DNA of 64,000 nt. It comes from Chersky-840 sp035604715 (lineage in GTDB: Bacteria; Actinomycetota; Acidimicrobiia; Acidimicrobiales; UBA8190). Positions 32,427-39,952 of this stretch are shown piece by piece. The notes under the pieces were generated by a model. That model searched no databases, was not told where the DNA came from, and saw only the letters and a program-made list of their open reading frames with translations. How positions within the stretch are numbered: position 1 is the first letter of the stretch; the number at the start of each line of letters is the position of its first letter. A program made the translations under genes and the position numbers. The DNA lies in contig CAVSWP010000011.1 of assembly GCA_963731665.1 (NCBI GenBank), positions 372,001 through 436,000 of the forward strand, given 5' to 3'.

Positions 32427-33403
32427 CAGTGGGCGAGCTCCTCGCCCAACGAGCGGGCCACCTGGCGCAGGGTGCGCAGCCCGTGCAGACGGGTGAACAG
32501 GAACGGCAGGTACATCATGGGCACCGCCGGGTCGATACCGTGGCGCAGGCGTTCGAGATGCTCCGCCCGGGTGCGCCGGAGCGTGACCGCCAGCCGGGCC
32601 GCGTCGAGCACCGGTGTGGGGTCGTCCCCCACGAGCTTCTCGAGCTCGGCGGACACCGGGGACCGGCACAATTCGTTGAAGACCTTCTCCTCGCTGCGCC
32701 CGAACAGCTCGGGCAGCACCCGGTTCACGATCACCGCCGCCAATTCGACCGAGGTCTCGGTGGCGACTCTTCCCGCCAATTCGATGGTCTCGTTGACGGG
32801 CATCTCCTCGGGGGTGGTGACGATCACCAGGCCAGTGATCTGGGCGTCGGACAGGATGTCGAGGATCCAGTCCGTCTGCGAACGGATGAGACCGACCTTG
32901 ACCAGGTCGTTGATGGCCTGAGGGGCGGCCAGCTGCCCCACGATGTGCCCCGTGGCCGAGGCGTCCACCACGACGAGGTCGTAGTGGTGCTCGCGCACCT
33001 CGTAGCAGAACTTCCCCACCGTGAGGATCTCGCGCACGCCGGGGGCGGCCGTGGCCACGAAGTCGAAGGCCTTCGCCAAGGGCCCGATCCGGCCCACGAC
33101 CGGGACCCGCAGACTGAGCTTGAGGTACTCCCGCAGCGACGCCTCGGTGTCCATCGACATGGCCCACAGCGACGGGAACACCTCGCGAGCCGTGAAGTTG
33201 GTGGGCCCGGTCTCGAAGTAGTCGGCCACATCGCCCTTGGCGTCGACTTCGCACACCAAGGTCCGGCGGCCGTGCTCGGCCGCGTACAGCGCCAGTCCGG
33301 CGGCCACGGTGGTCTTGCCGACACCACCTTTGCCGGTGACGAACAGAAGGCGGCGGTCGAGCAGTCCCACCATGGGAGGGTGGGCGGCGCTCACCGGCGG
33401 CAT
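32426..33403 (-). CDS. ArsA-like ATPase, first of a pair
   Basis: This 325-residue P-loop ATPase is related to the next gene. The Walker A is GKGGVGKTT, followed by CEVDAKGDVADYF, the switch-like LVVVDASATGHIVG and VNRVLPELF. The two subunits probably form a heteromer, given the TGATG overlap. The ATG at 33403 is 16 bp after the DUF3107 stop, so the order DUF3107-ArsA1-ArsA2 forms one operon. No transmembrane partner is encoded. Confidence 0.87.
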   Translation of the reverse strand: MPPVSAAHPPMVGLLDRRLLFVTGKGGVGKTTVAAGLALYAAEHGRRTLVCEVDAKGDVADYFETGPTNFTAREVFPSLWAMSMDTEASLREYLKLSLRVPVVGRIGPLAKAFDFVATAAPGVREILTVGKFCYEVREHHYDLVVVDASATGHIVGQLAAPQAINDLVKVGLIRSQTDWILDILSDAQITGLVIVTTPEEMPVNETIELAGRVATETSVELAAVIVNRVLPELFGRSEEKVFNELCRSPVSAELEKLVGDDPTPVLDAARLAVTLRRTRAEHLERLRHGIDPAVPMMYLPFLFTRLHGLRTLRQVARSLGEELAH

Positions 33404-33419
33404 CGGCGCCCCGGGCGGG

Positions 33420-33656
33420 TCAGGGGGCGCCGAAACCGACCCGGCGCTCGTGGGTGGGCGCTCCGACCTCGACGTAGGCGACCTTGGCCACGGGAATGGC
33501 GACGCGCCGACCCTTGCGGTCGGTGAGCCACAACACCCCCGCCTCCTTGCCCAGGGAGGACTCGATCTCCGCGATCACGGCGTCGCGATCGGCGTCCTCG
33601 TCCAACTCGACCTCGAGCTCCTTGGCGCTCTGCACGATCCCGATGCGTACGTCCAC
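33420..33656 (-). CDS. DUF3107 family protein
   Basis: This 78-residue protein is typical of DUF3107, a small actinobacterial family of unknown function, with the N-terminal VDVRIGIVQSAKEL, then a helical acidic part and IPVAKVAYVEVG near the end. GGAGGAG precedes the GTG by about 10 nt. It heads the operon with the two ArsA-like ATPases. A structural or ligand-binding role is possible, but nothing catalytic is visible. Confidence 0.88.
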   Translation of the reverse strand: MDVRIGIVQSAKELEVELDEDADRDAVIAEIESSLGKEAGVLWLTDRKGRRVAIPVAKVAYVEVGAPTHERRVGFGAP

Positions 33657-33721
33657 CTGTGTCCTGCTCCTCCGATCGAACCGTCCCGGCCGGGGCGGCC
33701 AACGACCATACAGCCGTGAGC

Positions 33722-33727
33722 CACACT
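33722..33727 (+). promoter_or_regulatory. candidate -10 of dgt, leaderless spacing
   Basis: CACACT lies 7 nt before the ATG at 33735, in the same geometry as other suspected leaderless starts in this window. No -35 or Shine-Dalgarno is apparent. Confidence 0.3.
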
Positions 33728-33734
33728 AAGGCCC

Positions 33735-34892
33735 ATGGAACCCACCCCTGTGGCGCAGACCGAACGGGGGCGGCGCTGGGCCGCCACCATGGCGGGGCAC
33801 CAGGGTGAGGGCCTGCGCACGGCGCACGCCGACTCCTCCGCCGCGCTGGGCACCGAGGGTGAAGTGCCGCCGCTCGAGCGCGAGGCCCGAGAGGCCGCCG
33901 AGGACCTCGTCCTCGTCCCGGGCGCCACGCGCGCCGGCGGTGGCGGCCGGCGGGGAATGCCCGAGGAGCCCGACCCCTGGCGCACCTGCTTCGAGAAGGA
34001 CCGGGACCGCATCCTGCACTCGGCGGCCTTCCGCCGGTTGGCGGGCAAGACCCAGGTCTTCATCTTCCCCGCCGACCATCAACGGACTCGGCTGAGCCAC
34101 GCGCTCGAGGTGGCCCAGGTGGCCACCGCCATCGCCAGGGCGTGCCGTCTGAACGTGGCGCTCACCGAGGCGATCGCCCTCGGCCACGACTGCGGCCATG
34201 GACCGGGCGGCCACATGAGCGAGGACGCCTTGGGGGTCTTCCTGCCGGGCGGGTTCGACCACGCCGTCTGGGGCGCCGACGTCTCGCTGGCGGACCTCAA
34301 CCTGTGCCACGAGACGCTCGACGGCATCCGCAACCACTCGTGGTCGCGCCCGGCCCCCGCCACTCCCGAGGGTGAGGTGGTCAGCTGGGCCGACCGCATC
34401 GCCTACCTGTGCCACGACTGGGAGGACGCCGTCTCCGCCGGCATCGTGACCCCGGCGCTGTTGCCCGACGTCGTCCTCGGTCGCTGCGGGGAGACCCGCT
34501 CGGAGCAGCTGCGTCGTTTCATCGAAGGGACGGTCCGCACCACGCTCCGGGCCGCCCGGGTGGGGATGGACGAGGAGCTGGCCGAAGCCCTGACTGCCTT
34601 CCGGCGCTGCAACTACGAACAGATCTACCTGCGCCCGGCGTCGGTGACCCAGGGGGCGGCCGTGGTGGAGGTGCTGCGGGCCCTGGTCGGCTACTTCACC
34701 GATCAGCCCAACCTGATCCCCGACGTGCGCAGCGGCCATGGCCTCGCCGGCGGCAGCGACGAGGCCGTCTTCGCCGCCGTCGCCTACGTGGCGGGGATGA
34801 CCGACCGCTTCGCCATGAGCATCGCCGTGTCCGACCTCGGTTGGGATCGCGAGCGGCTTCCCCGGGGGGTCGAGTCCCTCACCGGACGTTGA
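33735..34892 (+). CDS. dgt: deoxyguanosinetriphosphate triphosphohydrolase (dGTPase)-like
   Basis: This HD-domain enzyme splits dNTPs into the nucleoside and tripolyphosphate, controlling dNTP pools. In the 385-residue protein the core starts at DPWRTCFEKDRDRILHS. The metal-binding set is RLSHALEV, GHDCGHGPGGH and WADRIAYLCHD. The length fits the shorter actinobacterial class. The N-terminal 80 residues are poorly conserved. The last 14 bp overlap the convergent mrp gene. Confidence 0.92.
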   Translation: MEPTPVAQTERGRRWAATMAGHQGEGLRTAHADSSAALGTEGEVPPLEREAREAAEDLVLVPGATRAGGGGRRGMPEEPDPWRTCFEKDRDRILHSAAFRRLAGKTQVFIFPADHQRTRLSHALEVAQVATAIARACRLNVALTEAIALGHDCGHGPGGHMSEDALGVFLPGGFDHAVWGADVSLADLNLCHETLDGIRNHSWSRPAPATPEGEVVSWADRIAYLCHDWEDAVSAGIVTPALLPDVVLGRCGETRSEQLRRFIEGTVRTTLRAARVGMDEELAEALTAFRRCNYEQIYLRPASVTQGAAVVEVLRALVGYFTDQPNLIPDVRSGHGLAGGSDEAVFAAVAYVAGMTDRFAMSIAVSDLGWDRERLPRGVESLTGR

Positions 34893-36069
34893 GCTCCCGG
34901 CGGTAGATGCGCGCCGGCCCCAGCTCCTCGACGCGCCCAGCCAGCGCATCGAAGGCCAGGGCCGCCTCCCCGCCGGCGTCGGCCACGTGCACCGGGACGC
35001 CGGAGTCGGCGCCGATGCGCAAGGCGGGAAGGAGCGGGACCTGCCCCAACAGCGGGACCTCGAGGTCGTCCGCCAGGGCCTGGCCACCGCCGGCCCCGAA
35101 GAGCTCGTAGCGCGTGCCGTCGTCGCCGGTGAACCACGACATGTTCTCGACGACACCGCGCACCGCCAGCTTGAGCTTCCTCGCCGCGTAGGCCGATCGC
35201 TGGGCGACGCGCTGAGCGGCGGCCTGCGGCGTCGTGACGACCACGATCTCGGTGCGGGGGAGGTACTGGCCCAACGAGAGCGTCACGTCACCGGTGCCGG
35301 GAGGCATGTCGATGAGGAGGAAGTCGGGCTCGCCCCAATAGGAGTCGACGAGGAACTGCTCGAGGGCCTTGTGCAACATGGGGCCCCGCCAGATCACAGG
35401 CTGCTCGTCGGGCACGAAGAAGCCCATGGACAGACAGCGAACCCCGTGGACCACGGGCGGGACGAGGAGGTCGTCCACGGCCACCGGCCCACGCGTCACG
35501 CCCAGCATCTTCGGCACCGAGAAGCCGTAGACGTCGGCGTCGAGCAACCCGACGTCGTGGCCCCGCGCCGCCAAGGCCACCGCCAGGTTCACCGTGACCG
35601 AAGACTTCCCGACACCACCTTTGCCCGACGAGATCCCCACCACCCGGGTCTTCGAACCCGGTGCCATGAAGCGGTTGGGCCGACCCGCCTCGTGACCGAG
35701 GGGCGCCGGTGGCCCGCCGGCGCCGTGCGCATGGACGGGGGCACCGCCACCGGTGACCGGCTCGACGGGCTCGCCCCCGGGCCCGAGGGCCAACCGGCGG
35801 TGCAGCTCCTGGCGCTCCTCGCCGGTCATGGTGGGGGTCTCCACCTTGACCTCGCCCACCCCGGGCAGCGCCCCCACGGCCCGGACGACGAGGGAGGCGA
35901 TCTCGTCGGCCCCCGGCCAGCCGCCCACCGGCATCGCCACCACCACCGAGGCCTGGCGCCGACCCGCCCGCACGGACCGCACCATCCCCAGCTCTCCCAG
36001 GCCCCGGCGCAGCGAGGGGTCCTCTACGGCCGCGGCGGCGGCGCGTATGTCAGCATCGGTGGGGCCCAC
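34879..36069 (-). CDS. mrp: Mrp/NBP35-family P-loop ATPase (iron-sulfur carrier type)
   Basis: This 396-residue protein has an N-terminal MIP18/DUF59 domain (about 1-80), a Gly/Pro-rich linker and a deviant-Walker ATPase domain with SSGKGGVGKSSVTVNLA, LLDADVYGFSVPKMLG and DMPPGTGDVTL. Family members load iron-sulfur clusters onto apoproteins. After ENMSWF, where many homologues have a CxxC cluster-binding pair, this protein reads TGDDGTRYELFG with no cysteine, so cluster binding by that route is unlikely. GTG 36069 is chosen at the start of the DUF59 homology. It is divergent from the SufR-like gene. Confidence 0.9.
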   Translation of the reverse strand: MGPTDADIRAAAAAVEDPSLRRGLGELGMVRSVRAGRRQASVVVAMPVGGWPGADEIASLVVRAVGALPGVGEVKVETPTMTGEERQELHRRLALGPGGEPVEPVTGGGAPVHAHGAGGPPAPLGHEAGRPNRFMAPGSKTRVVGISSGKGGVGKSSVTVNLAVALAARGHDVGLLDADVYGFSVPKMLGVTRGPVAVDDLLVPPVVHGVRCLSMGFFVPDEQPVIWRGPMLHKALEQFLVDSYWGEPDFLLIDMPPGTGDVTLSLGQYLPRTEIVVVTTPQAAAQRVAQRSAYAARKLKLAVRGVVENMSWFTGDDGTRYELFGAGGGQALADDLEVPLLGQVPLLPALRIGADSGVPVHVADAGGEAALAFDALAGRVEELGPARIYRRELNVR

Positions 36070-36129
36070 GGCGCCTCTCTCGGAAAAGGGTCCGGCGGCG
36101 CGACCAGGGATTACGCCGCACCCAACCGG

Positions 36130-36135
36130 TAGACT
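36130..36135 (+). promoter_or_regulatory. -10 element of SufR-like gene, leaderless spacing
   Basis: TAGACT ends 6 nt before the GTG at 36142, and no Shine-Dalgarno is present. Transcription would begin at or next to the start codon. The 72-bp gap to the divergent mrp start could hold an operator for the SufR-like protein. Confidence 0.5.
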
Positions 36136-36141
36136 AGTGGT

Positions 36142-36888
36142 GTGCAATCCGAGCCCGATCTTGGTGGGAGCGGCCCCGCCGATCGCCGGTTCTCCGCCGC
36201 CGTGGCCGCGGTGACCTCGGCGTTCGGAGACCCCACGCGGCGCGAGATCTATCTCCACGTCCGGTCCCACCCCGGCTCGACCGCCTCGGAGGTGGCCGCG
36301 GCGTTCTCCGTCCACCCCAACGTGGCCCGGCACCATCTCGACCGCCTGGCCGCCGGCGGGTACCTCGAAGTCAGCCTGGAACGCCTGCCCTCGGCCGGGG
36401 CGGGGCGTCCCTCCAAACGCTTTCGGGCCGCAGACGGTCCCGGTGGGGACCCCACGCTGAGCTTCGTCACCCACGGCGACGACCTCATCGTGGCCCTGCT
36501 GGCCGAAGCCCTCGAGCTGCTGGGCCCGGTCGAGGCCGAGCACATGGCCGAGCGCCTGGGGGAGAACTACGGGCGGGTCCTCGCCGACCGCATGGAACCC
36601 GGCGAAGGCCAGCGCTCGGTGCGCGCCGCCATGCACACCATCGCCGACGCCCTCACCGCCCACGGGTTCGCGGCACACGCCGAGGACCGCGGCGACTCGA
36701 CAGCCGTCGTGGCCGAGCACTGCCCCTTCGGTGAGGCCGCCACCCAGCACCCCGTGATCTGCGCCGTCGATCGGGGCATGGTCCGCGGGCTCCTGGCCGG
36801 GCTGTGCGGGGCGGCGGCGGACGAACCCATCCCCGTCGTGCTGTCCTCCCGGGCGCGAGGCGACGACGCCTGCGCAGCCCTGGTCTGA
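36142..36888 (+). CDS. SufR-like winged-helix regulator with C-terminal cysteines
   Basis: This 248-residue regulator has an ArsR/DeoR-type winged helix (about 18-85; FGDPTRREIYLHV, ASEVAAAFSVHPNVARHHLD) and a ligand-sensing C-terminal half. That half has EHCPFGEAA, HPVICAVDRG and LLAGLCG, cysteines placed as in SufR proteins that repress iron-sulfur assembly genes when holding a cluster. The following gene is a cysteine desulfurase and the divergent gene is mrp, which supports a role in iron-sulfur homeostasis. Confidence 0.82.
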   Translation: MQSEPDLGGSGPADRRFSAAVAAVTSAFGDPTRREIYLHVRSHPGSTASEVAAAFSVHPNVARHHLDRLAAGGYLEVSLERLPSAGAGRPSKRFRAADGPGGDPTLSFVTHGDDLIVALLAEALELLGPVEAEHMAERLGENYGRVLADRMEPGEGQRSVRAAMHTIADALTAHGFAAHAEDRGDSTAVVAEHCPFGEAATQHPVICAVDRGMVRGLLAGLCGAAADEPIPVVLSSRARGDDACAALV

Positions 36889-36891
36889 ACC

Positions 36892-38042
36892 CTGGCGCAC
36901 CACTACCTCGACCACGCCTCCACCTCGCCCCCCCGTCCGGAGGTGGTGGCGGCCATGGTGGACTGGTTCGAGACGTCGCAGCGCGGGCGCGCGACCCCGG
37001 TCGGGTCCACAGCGAGGGTCGTGTCGTGCGCGCCACGGTGGAAGCGGCGCGCGAGCAGGTCGCCGCGCTGCTGGGCACGCGGCCCCGCCAGCTGGTCTTC
37101 ACCTCGGGAGGGACCGAGGCCGTGAACGCGGCGGTCTGGGGAGCGACCCGGGCGCGCCCGGGGAGGCCCACCGTCCTGGCCGATGTGGAGCACTCCTCGG
37201 TCCGTGACGCGTCGGCACGAGCCGGCTCGGTCCTTCACCTCGACGTCGACCGTCTCGGACGCATCCATCCCGCCGCCGTGCACGACGTCCTCGACACGGC
37301 GGCTCGCGACGGCACCCCGGCGGGCCTGGTGCACTGTCAGTGGGCCAACCACGAGGTCGGCACCGTTCAGCCCGTGCGCGACGTCGTCGAGGTGTGTCGT
37401 CGTCACGACGCCTGGGTGCACGTCGACGCCTGCATGGCCGTCGGGCACCTCGGGACCGACCTCGACGAGCTCGGTGCCGATCTCGTCTCGGTGAGCGCCC
37501 ACAAGCTGGGCGGGCCCCCGGGGATGGGCGCCCTCGTGCTGCGGCGCGGTCTTCGGGTCGACGCGCTGATAGTGGGAGGGGACCAGGAACGGGCGAGGCG
37601 AGGTGGCCTCGAGAACGTCCCGGGCATCGTCGGGTTCGGGGCGGCCGCCGAGGCGCTGATCGAACCGGGCCGGCTGGCCCGGGAGTCGGCCGATGCCCGC
37701 CGGCGCACCCAGGCCATGGCGGCGGCGGCCACCGCTGTCGCCGACGTGGAGGTGCTCGGAGACCGCGAGACGCGAGTACCGCACCTGGTGTGTGTGACCA
37801 TTGGCGGGGTCGAGGCCGAGCCGGTGCTCCTGGGTCTCGACCAGGCCGGCATCTCGGCGCATTCGGGATCCTCGTGCGCCTCGGAGTCCCTGGCGCCGTC
37901 GCCCGTGCTCCAGGCCATGGGGGTCGACGCCGATCACTCCCTCCGCCTCTCGGTCGGTTGGTCGAGCACCGACGACGACGTCGAGGCCTTCGCCGCCGCG
38001 TTCCCCCGGGTCGTGACGAGGTTGCGCGCCCTGCGGACCTGA
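36892..38042 (+). pseudogene. cysteine desulfurase (NifS/IscS-like), apparent one-base deletion near the 5' end
   Basis: This PLP enzyme takes sulfur from cysteine for cluster assembly. From about 36993 to the stop the frame gives DPGRVHSEGR, TSGGTEAVN, the PLP lysine in VSAHKLGGPPGMG and the active-site loop SGSSCASES, all normal. The true N terminus (HHYLDHASTSPPRPEVVAAM) is in another frame at 36898-36957. The frames join if one G is restored in the GGG at 36985-36987, giving QRGARDPGRVH. The upstream frame opens 3 nt after the SufR-like stop with only CTG as start. Total length with the repair is 383 residues, the family norm. It may be intact in the organism if this is a sequencing error. 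Confidence 0.8.
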
Positions 38043-38067
38043 GCCCCGGGCGGGATGGCCCGCGTTG

Positions 38068-38853
38068 TCAGCCCGCCGGTGGCGGAACGGGCTGGCCCGC
38101 TTTCTGGAACGCCTCGTCCACGAAGCCCTGGGCGGCCCGCACCTCGGCCGCCGGCGGCCCGTCGGCGAGGAACTGGCGGTACTGGTCGACGGCACCGGTG
38201 GCATCGCCCTCGGCGAGGAGCATCGAGCCCAGGTACAGGTGCGGGGCATAGGCGCCGGGCTCGGACCGCAGCGCCGCCTCCTCGGACTGCTGGGCCTTGG
38301 CCAGCACCGCGGCGTCCTTGGCCTGCACGCCCGCCTCGTACTCGAGCCACCCCGACTGGGCCAACGCCTCGCCGTTGGTGGGGTCCCCGGCGAGCACCTG
38401 TTGGTAGAGGCCCAGCGCGCCGGAGGCGTCGCCGGCCGCCTCGAGCGTCTCGGCTTGCGCCAGCGTCCGGCGCAGCTGGGCGGCGGGACTCAGGCTGACC
38501 GATCCCGTGGCGGTCTGGCCCGGGAGCCGGGCACCGGTCTGCGTCACCACCAAGGTGACGGACAGCGCCGCCACCAGCGCCAGCGCCCCCACGACGGCCA
38601 AGGCGCGGCGCCGCCGCACCCGCGGCGCCACGACACCCTCGACAGGCTGTGCACCGTCGAGGCGCCGCGTCTCGTCGTCGTCGACGGTCTCGTCGTGCTG
38701 CAGCGCCCGCAGGACCTCGGCGGCGCGCCGGGTGTAACGGTCCCGCAACAGCGCGTAGTCCGACTCGGAAAGATCCCCGGCGGCCCGCTCTCGCTCGAGG
38801 TCGTCGAGCGAGTCCAACAAGAAGGTGCGTTCGTCGTCGAGCTCGGCGTTCAC
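38068..38853 (-). CDS. ccmI: CcmI-like tetratricopeptide protein of cytochrome c maturation
   Basis: This 261-residue membrane protein has an N-terminal helical part (FLLDSLDDLERERAAGDLSESDY, the CcmI-type opening), one membrane segment near 85-105 and a periplasmic region with three or so TPR units (LYQQVLAGDPTNGEAL, YLGSMLLAEGD). In System I it presents apocytochrome c to the haem lyase. The GTG overlaps the ccmH stop as GTGA. It is the last gene of the ccm operon. Confidence 0.8.
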   Translation of the reverse strand: MNAELDDERTFLLDSLDDLERERAAGDLSESDYALLRDRYTRRAAEVLRALQHDETVDDDETRRLDGAQPVEGVVAPRVRRRRALAVVGALALVAALSVTLVVTQTGARLPGQTATGSVSLSPAAQLRRTLAQAETLEAAGDASGALGLYQQVLAGDPTNGEALAQSGWLEYEAGVQAKDAAVLAKAQQSEEAALRSEPGAYAPHLYLGSMLLAEGDATGAVDQYRQFLADGPPAAEVRAAQGFVDEAFQKAGQPVPPPAG

Positions 38854-39368
38854 GGCGCCCGCACCACCTCGGGGCCGCCACCGGACAGCGCGGCGCGCTC
38901 GGCCTGCGCCCGGCGGACCAGGGCGCGGTCCTCGGCCGAGACCGCCACCGGGGCGCGAGATCGGCGACGCCACAGCTCCATCGTCAACCCGGCCGCCGCC
39001 ACCACCAGGGCCGCGGGCGGGACGAACCACACCCACGCCGTGGCGCCGTGCACCGGCGGCCGCAAGAGGATGCTGGGCCCGTAGCGGCTGACCAAGAAGG
39101 CGTCGATCTGGGCGTCGCTCTGCCCGGCCCGCACGCGCGCCGTCACAGCGTCACGGATGGCCACCGCCGTCGACGCCGAGGAGTCCGCCACGGAGATACC
39201 TTCGCAGCTCGGGCAGCGCACCAGGGCGTCGATGGCCTGGACCCGTTGGGCGACGGTCGGAGAAGGGCTCCCTCGAGAGGCGCCCACGGCCAGGGCGACG
39301 CCGATGACCGCGGCCAGGGCGACCCACGACACCCGGCGCCACGCGCCGCGCCGCCCGACCGGGCTCAC
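38850..39368 (-). CDS. ccmH: cytochrome c maturation protein CcmH
   Basis: CcmH is a membrane-anchored thiol oxidoreductase that reduces the CxxCH cysteines of apocytochrome c. The 172-residue protein has an N-terminal membrane segment (about 14-31), the signature LVRCPSCEGISVADSSA with the active CxxC, SRYGPSILLRPP and a second membrane helix (about 108-128). Start and stop overlap neighbouring genes by 4 bp each (GTGA). Confidence 0.92.
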   Translation of the reverse strand: MSPVGRRGAWRRVSWVALAAVIGVALAVGASRGSPSPTVAQRVQAIDALVRCPSCEGISVADSSASTAVAIRDAVTARVRAGQSDAQIDAFLVSRYGPSILLRPPVHGATAWVWFVPPAALVVAAAGLTMELWRRRSRAPVAVSAEDRALVRRAQAERAALSGGGPEVVRAP

Positions 39369-39952
39369 ACGTCACCGCGCTTGGCCCGTGTGAGCCAGTA
39401 GTCGAGGCCGGCATTGGTCATGGGCCCGTCGAAGTGGGCGACCACGATCCCCTCGGGCGACACGATGAACGTCTCGGGCGGCCCCCGCACGCCGTAGTCG
39501 AGGGCGATCTGGCCTCCGGCGTCGACCACCGCCGGCCACGACGCTCCCGTGGACTGCATGAACCCGCGCGCCGTCGACGCGGCGTCGTCGAACACGACAC
39601 CGACGAGGGCGGCGTCACCAGGCGACCGGTGGGCGTAGGCAAAGGCCACGAGCTCGGGCTGCTCCTGCTGGCACGGCGGGCACCAACTGGCGAAGAAATT
39701 GACGACGACCCATCGGCCCCGCCATGCGCTGAGGTCGAACGACCCGCCGGAGAGAGTCGGCCCGGTGATCCCCGGCGCAGCCTGACCGACCAGCGGGGTG
39801 TCGACCTCGGTAGCCGTCTGCTGGGGACTGCTGGCCAGCAGCGCCACCAGGGCCGCCCCCGCCACCAGGGCCACCCCCGCCACCCACCTGCTGGTGTGCC
39901 GGCGATGGGCCCCGGGGCGCGCCGGGGGCCTGTCGCCGGTCGTGATCGTCAC
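39365..39952 (-). CDS. ccmG: thiol:disulfide interchange protein CcmG/DsbE (ResA-like)
   Basis: This thioredoxin-fold protein of 195 residues has one N-terminal membrane anchor (about 23-41) and the active site SWCPPCQQE. The cis-Pro region is GPPETFIVSPEG. It passes electrons from CcdA to CcmH or apocytochrome. The start is a GTG at 39952 overlapping the ccmF stop (GTGA). Confidence 0.9.
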   Translation of the reverse strand: MTITTGDRPPARPGAHRRHTSRWVAGVALVAGAALVALLASSPQQTATEVDTPLVGQAAPGITGPTLSGGSFDLSAWRGRWVVVNFFASWCPPCQQEQPELVAFAYAHRSPGDAALVGVVFDDAASTARGFMQSTGASWPAVVDAGGQIALDYGVRGPPETFIVSPEGIVVAHFDGPMTNAGLDYWLTRAKRGDV

